NCBI GenBank assembly: GCA_900552885.1
Contig: USBM01000139.1
Location: 1-6,064, forward strand
DNA length: 6,064 bases
Origin: an uncultured Clostridium sp.
GTDB taxonomy: Bacteria > Bacillota > Clostridia > Lachnospirales > Lachnospiraceae
Direction of reading: 5' to 3'
Made by a program: the position numbers and the translations under genes. This document shows positions 5,161 to 6,064 of this stretch, in pieces. A model generated the notes under the pieces. It was given only the letters and a program-made list of their open reading frames with translations. It ran no database searches and was not told the origin of the DNA. Every line of letters starts with the position of its first letter. The first letter of the stretch is position 1.

Positions 5161-6064
5161 CCTGTCCTCCTATAATCCAATTCATAATATCCTTTGTCTG
5201 ATATTCATTCTCTTTACATTCCATCTTATCGATCCGTATTGAAAAGCCCGCTTTGGTATGGTGGGTCATCCAATCATGTTCGAACCGTTTTGCCACCTCT
5301 TCTAACCACCGCTCCTGATGTTCAAAATCTTCATTCTCCAAAATGATATAGAATTGATGGTTTCTTCTTGCGATTGCATTAGGTGCAGTGTTACGCATCA
5401 GATATCGGGCAATATGCTTCAAAAAGTGATTGGTTTTCTCATAACCATATTCCTGCTGCTTCTTATCCCAATCTAAAATAGTCAATACAACAACCATCAT
5501 ATTCTGTTGCAATCCCGAACGATATGCCAGCATTTTCTCAAACCCATACAGCTCCGGCATATGAGTCAGATCATCTCTCCTCAATACTGTCCCATATGCA
5601 AACACATACAATAGAAGTAACACAATGCTCACACCAAAATTAATTACCAGAACTGACTTAAAGCGATACTGTACATAATATACTATCACTAATATAAGAG
5701 GAATTAAAAATATCTCATATTGTTTCTTTGCTAATAATATATTCCTTCCTTTAAACATCAAAAACAGATATATTATTATAGAAATAATCACCAATAGATA
5801 CGGAATCTTATACCAGGAATTAAATACAACCTGCATGTTTCCTTCCATTTGAGTTAACCCAAATACATACTGCGTTCCACAATTCACTAATAATAGTAAC
5901 GCATTCACAAATGATGGTATTCCTAAAAGTACATAATCTTTTGTAGCAATGGCATTGTTGTTATCAATACATTCCTTAATATATATATTCAGATACATCA
6001 AAATACTTACCATATAGAGAAAAGCAATACATACAATAATTCCTGCTGCCAATCGAAATGAAAG
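5150..6064 (-). CDS. Membrane protein with degenerate GGDEF domain (5' partial)
   Basis: The frame is open to the window edge, so the true start lies outside; the first in-window initiator-like codon, TTG at 6052, has no reason to be preferred. Counting from that TTG, residues 1-155 are strongly hydrophobic with about five likely membrane segments (roughly 2-24, 40-60, 84-100, 113-128 and 134-153). A cytoplasmic domain follows, laid out like GGDEF: DDLTHMPELYGFEKML (160-175) matches the usual D-x-LT-GLxNRxxF start, LDWDKKQQEYG (193-203) matches the metal-binding D-x-D strand, and the GGDEF signature position reads RRNHQFYIIL (229-238). Because NHQFY replaces GGDEF, diguanylate cyclase activity is unlikely; a sensory or c-di-GMP/nucleotide-binding role is inference. 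The last codons overlap the DUF951 gene by 11 bases, suggesting translational coupling. No symbol is justified. Confidence 0.8.
   Translation of the reverse strand, partial: LSFRLAAGIIVCIAFLYMVSILMYLNIYIKECIDNNNAIATKDYVLLGIPSFVNALLLLVNCGTQYVFGLTQMEGNMQVVFNSWYKIPYLLVIISIIIYLFLMFKGRNILLAKKQYEIFLIPLILVIVYYVQYRFKSVLVINFGVSIVLLLLYVFAYGTVLRRDDLTHMPELYGFEKMLAYRSGLQQNMMVVVLTILDWDKKQQEYGYEKTNHFLKHIARYLMRNTAPNAIARRNHQFYIILENEDFEHQERWLEEVAKRFEHDWMTHHTKAGFSIRIDKMECKENEYQTKDIMNWIIGGQDGI

Overview
This window looks like a chromosomal segment from a low-GC Gram-positive anaerobe, most likely class Clostridia and probably Lachnospiraceae. The reasons are strong AGGAGG ribosome sites with short gaps, an alpha-type glutamine synthetase followed by an ANTAR regulator, the DapL (LL-diaminopimelate aminotransferase) route to meso-diaminopimelate, and a DUF951 gene just before rpsF. 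The taxon is inferred from gene content, not from a search. Every supported gene is on the minus strand, so transcription runs from high to low coordinates. No mobile element, CRISPR array or integration site was seen.

Upstream block (6064 to about 3617). A membrane protein with a degenerate GGDEF domain enters from the window edge and overlaps a small DUF951 gene by 11 bases. A consensus promoter with an extended -10 lies across the end of DUF951 and drives rpsF-ssb-rpsR, the conserved cluster for S6, single-stranded DNA-binding protein and S18. Its leader can fold so that the rpsF ribosome site is paired, as expected for feedback by the S6:S18 complex. After rpsR come a 12-bp hairpin without a U-tract, a tRNA-Thr(CGU) gene and a strong intrinsic terminator.

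Downstream block (about 3570 to 1). A second good promoter (TTGACA, 17 bp, TAACAT) starts a tight operon: glnA, a GTG-initiated ANTAR regulator with a phosphorylation-dead receiver, dapF and dapL. This links ammonium assimilation to the last steps of meso-diaminopimelate/lysine synthesis. The roughly 70-nt glnA leader is nearly all inverted repeat and offers two mutually exclusive folds, one of which shows two A-x-x-G hexaloops resembling an ANTAR target RNA. dapL is intact up to its NNPTG motif, then loses frame about 40 bases from the window edge, which is either a real frameshift or an error at a contig end.

The most interesting items are the possible self-contained ANTAR/leader circuit around glnA, the extension of that operon into diaminopimelate synthesis, and the pseudo-GGDEF membrane protein. 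There is no intergenic stretch longer than 300 bases; the longest, between the tRNA and glnA, is accounted for by the terminator, promoter and leader.
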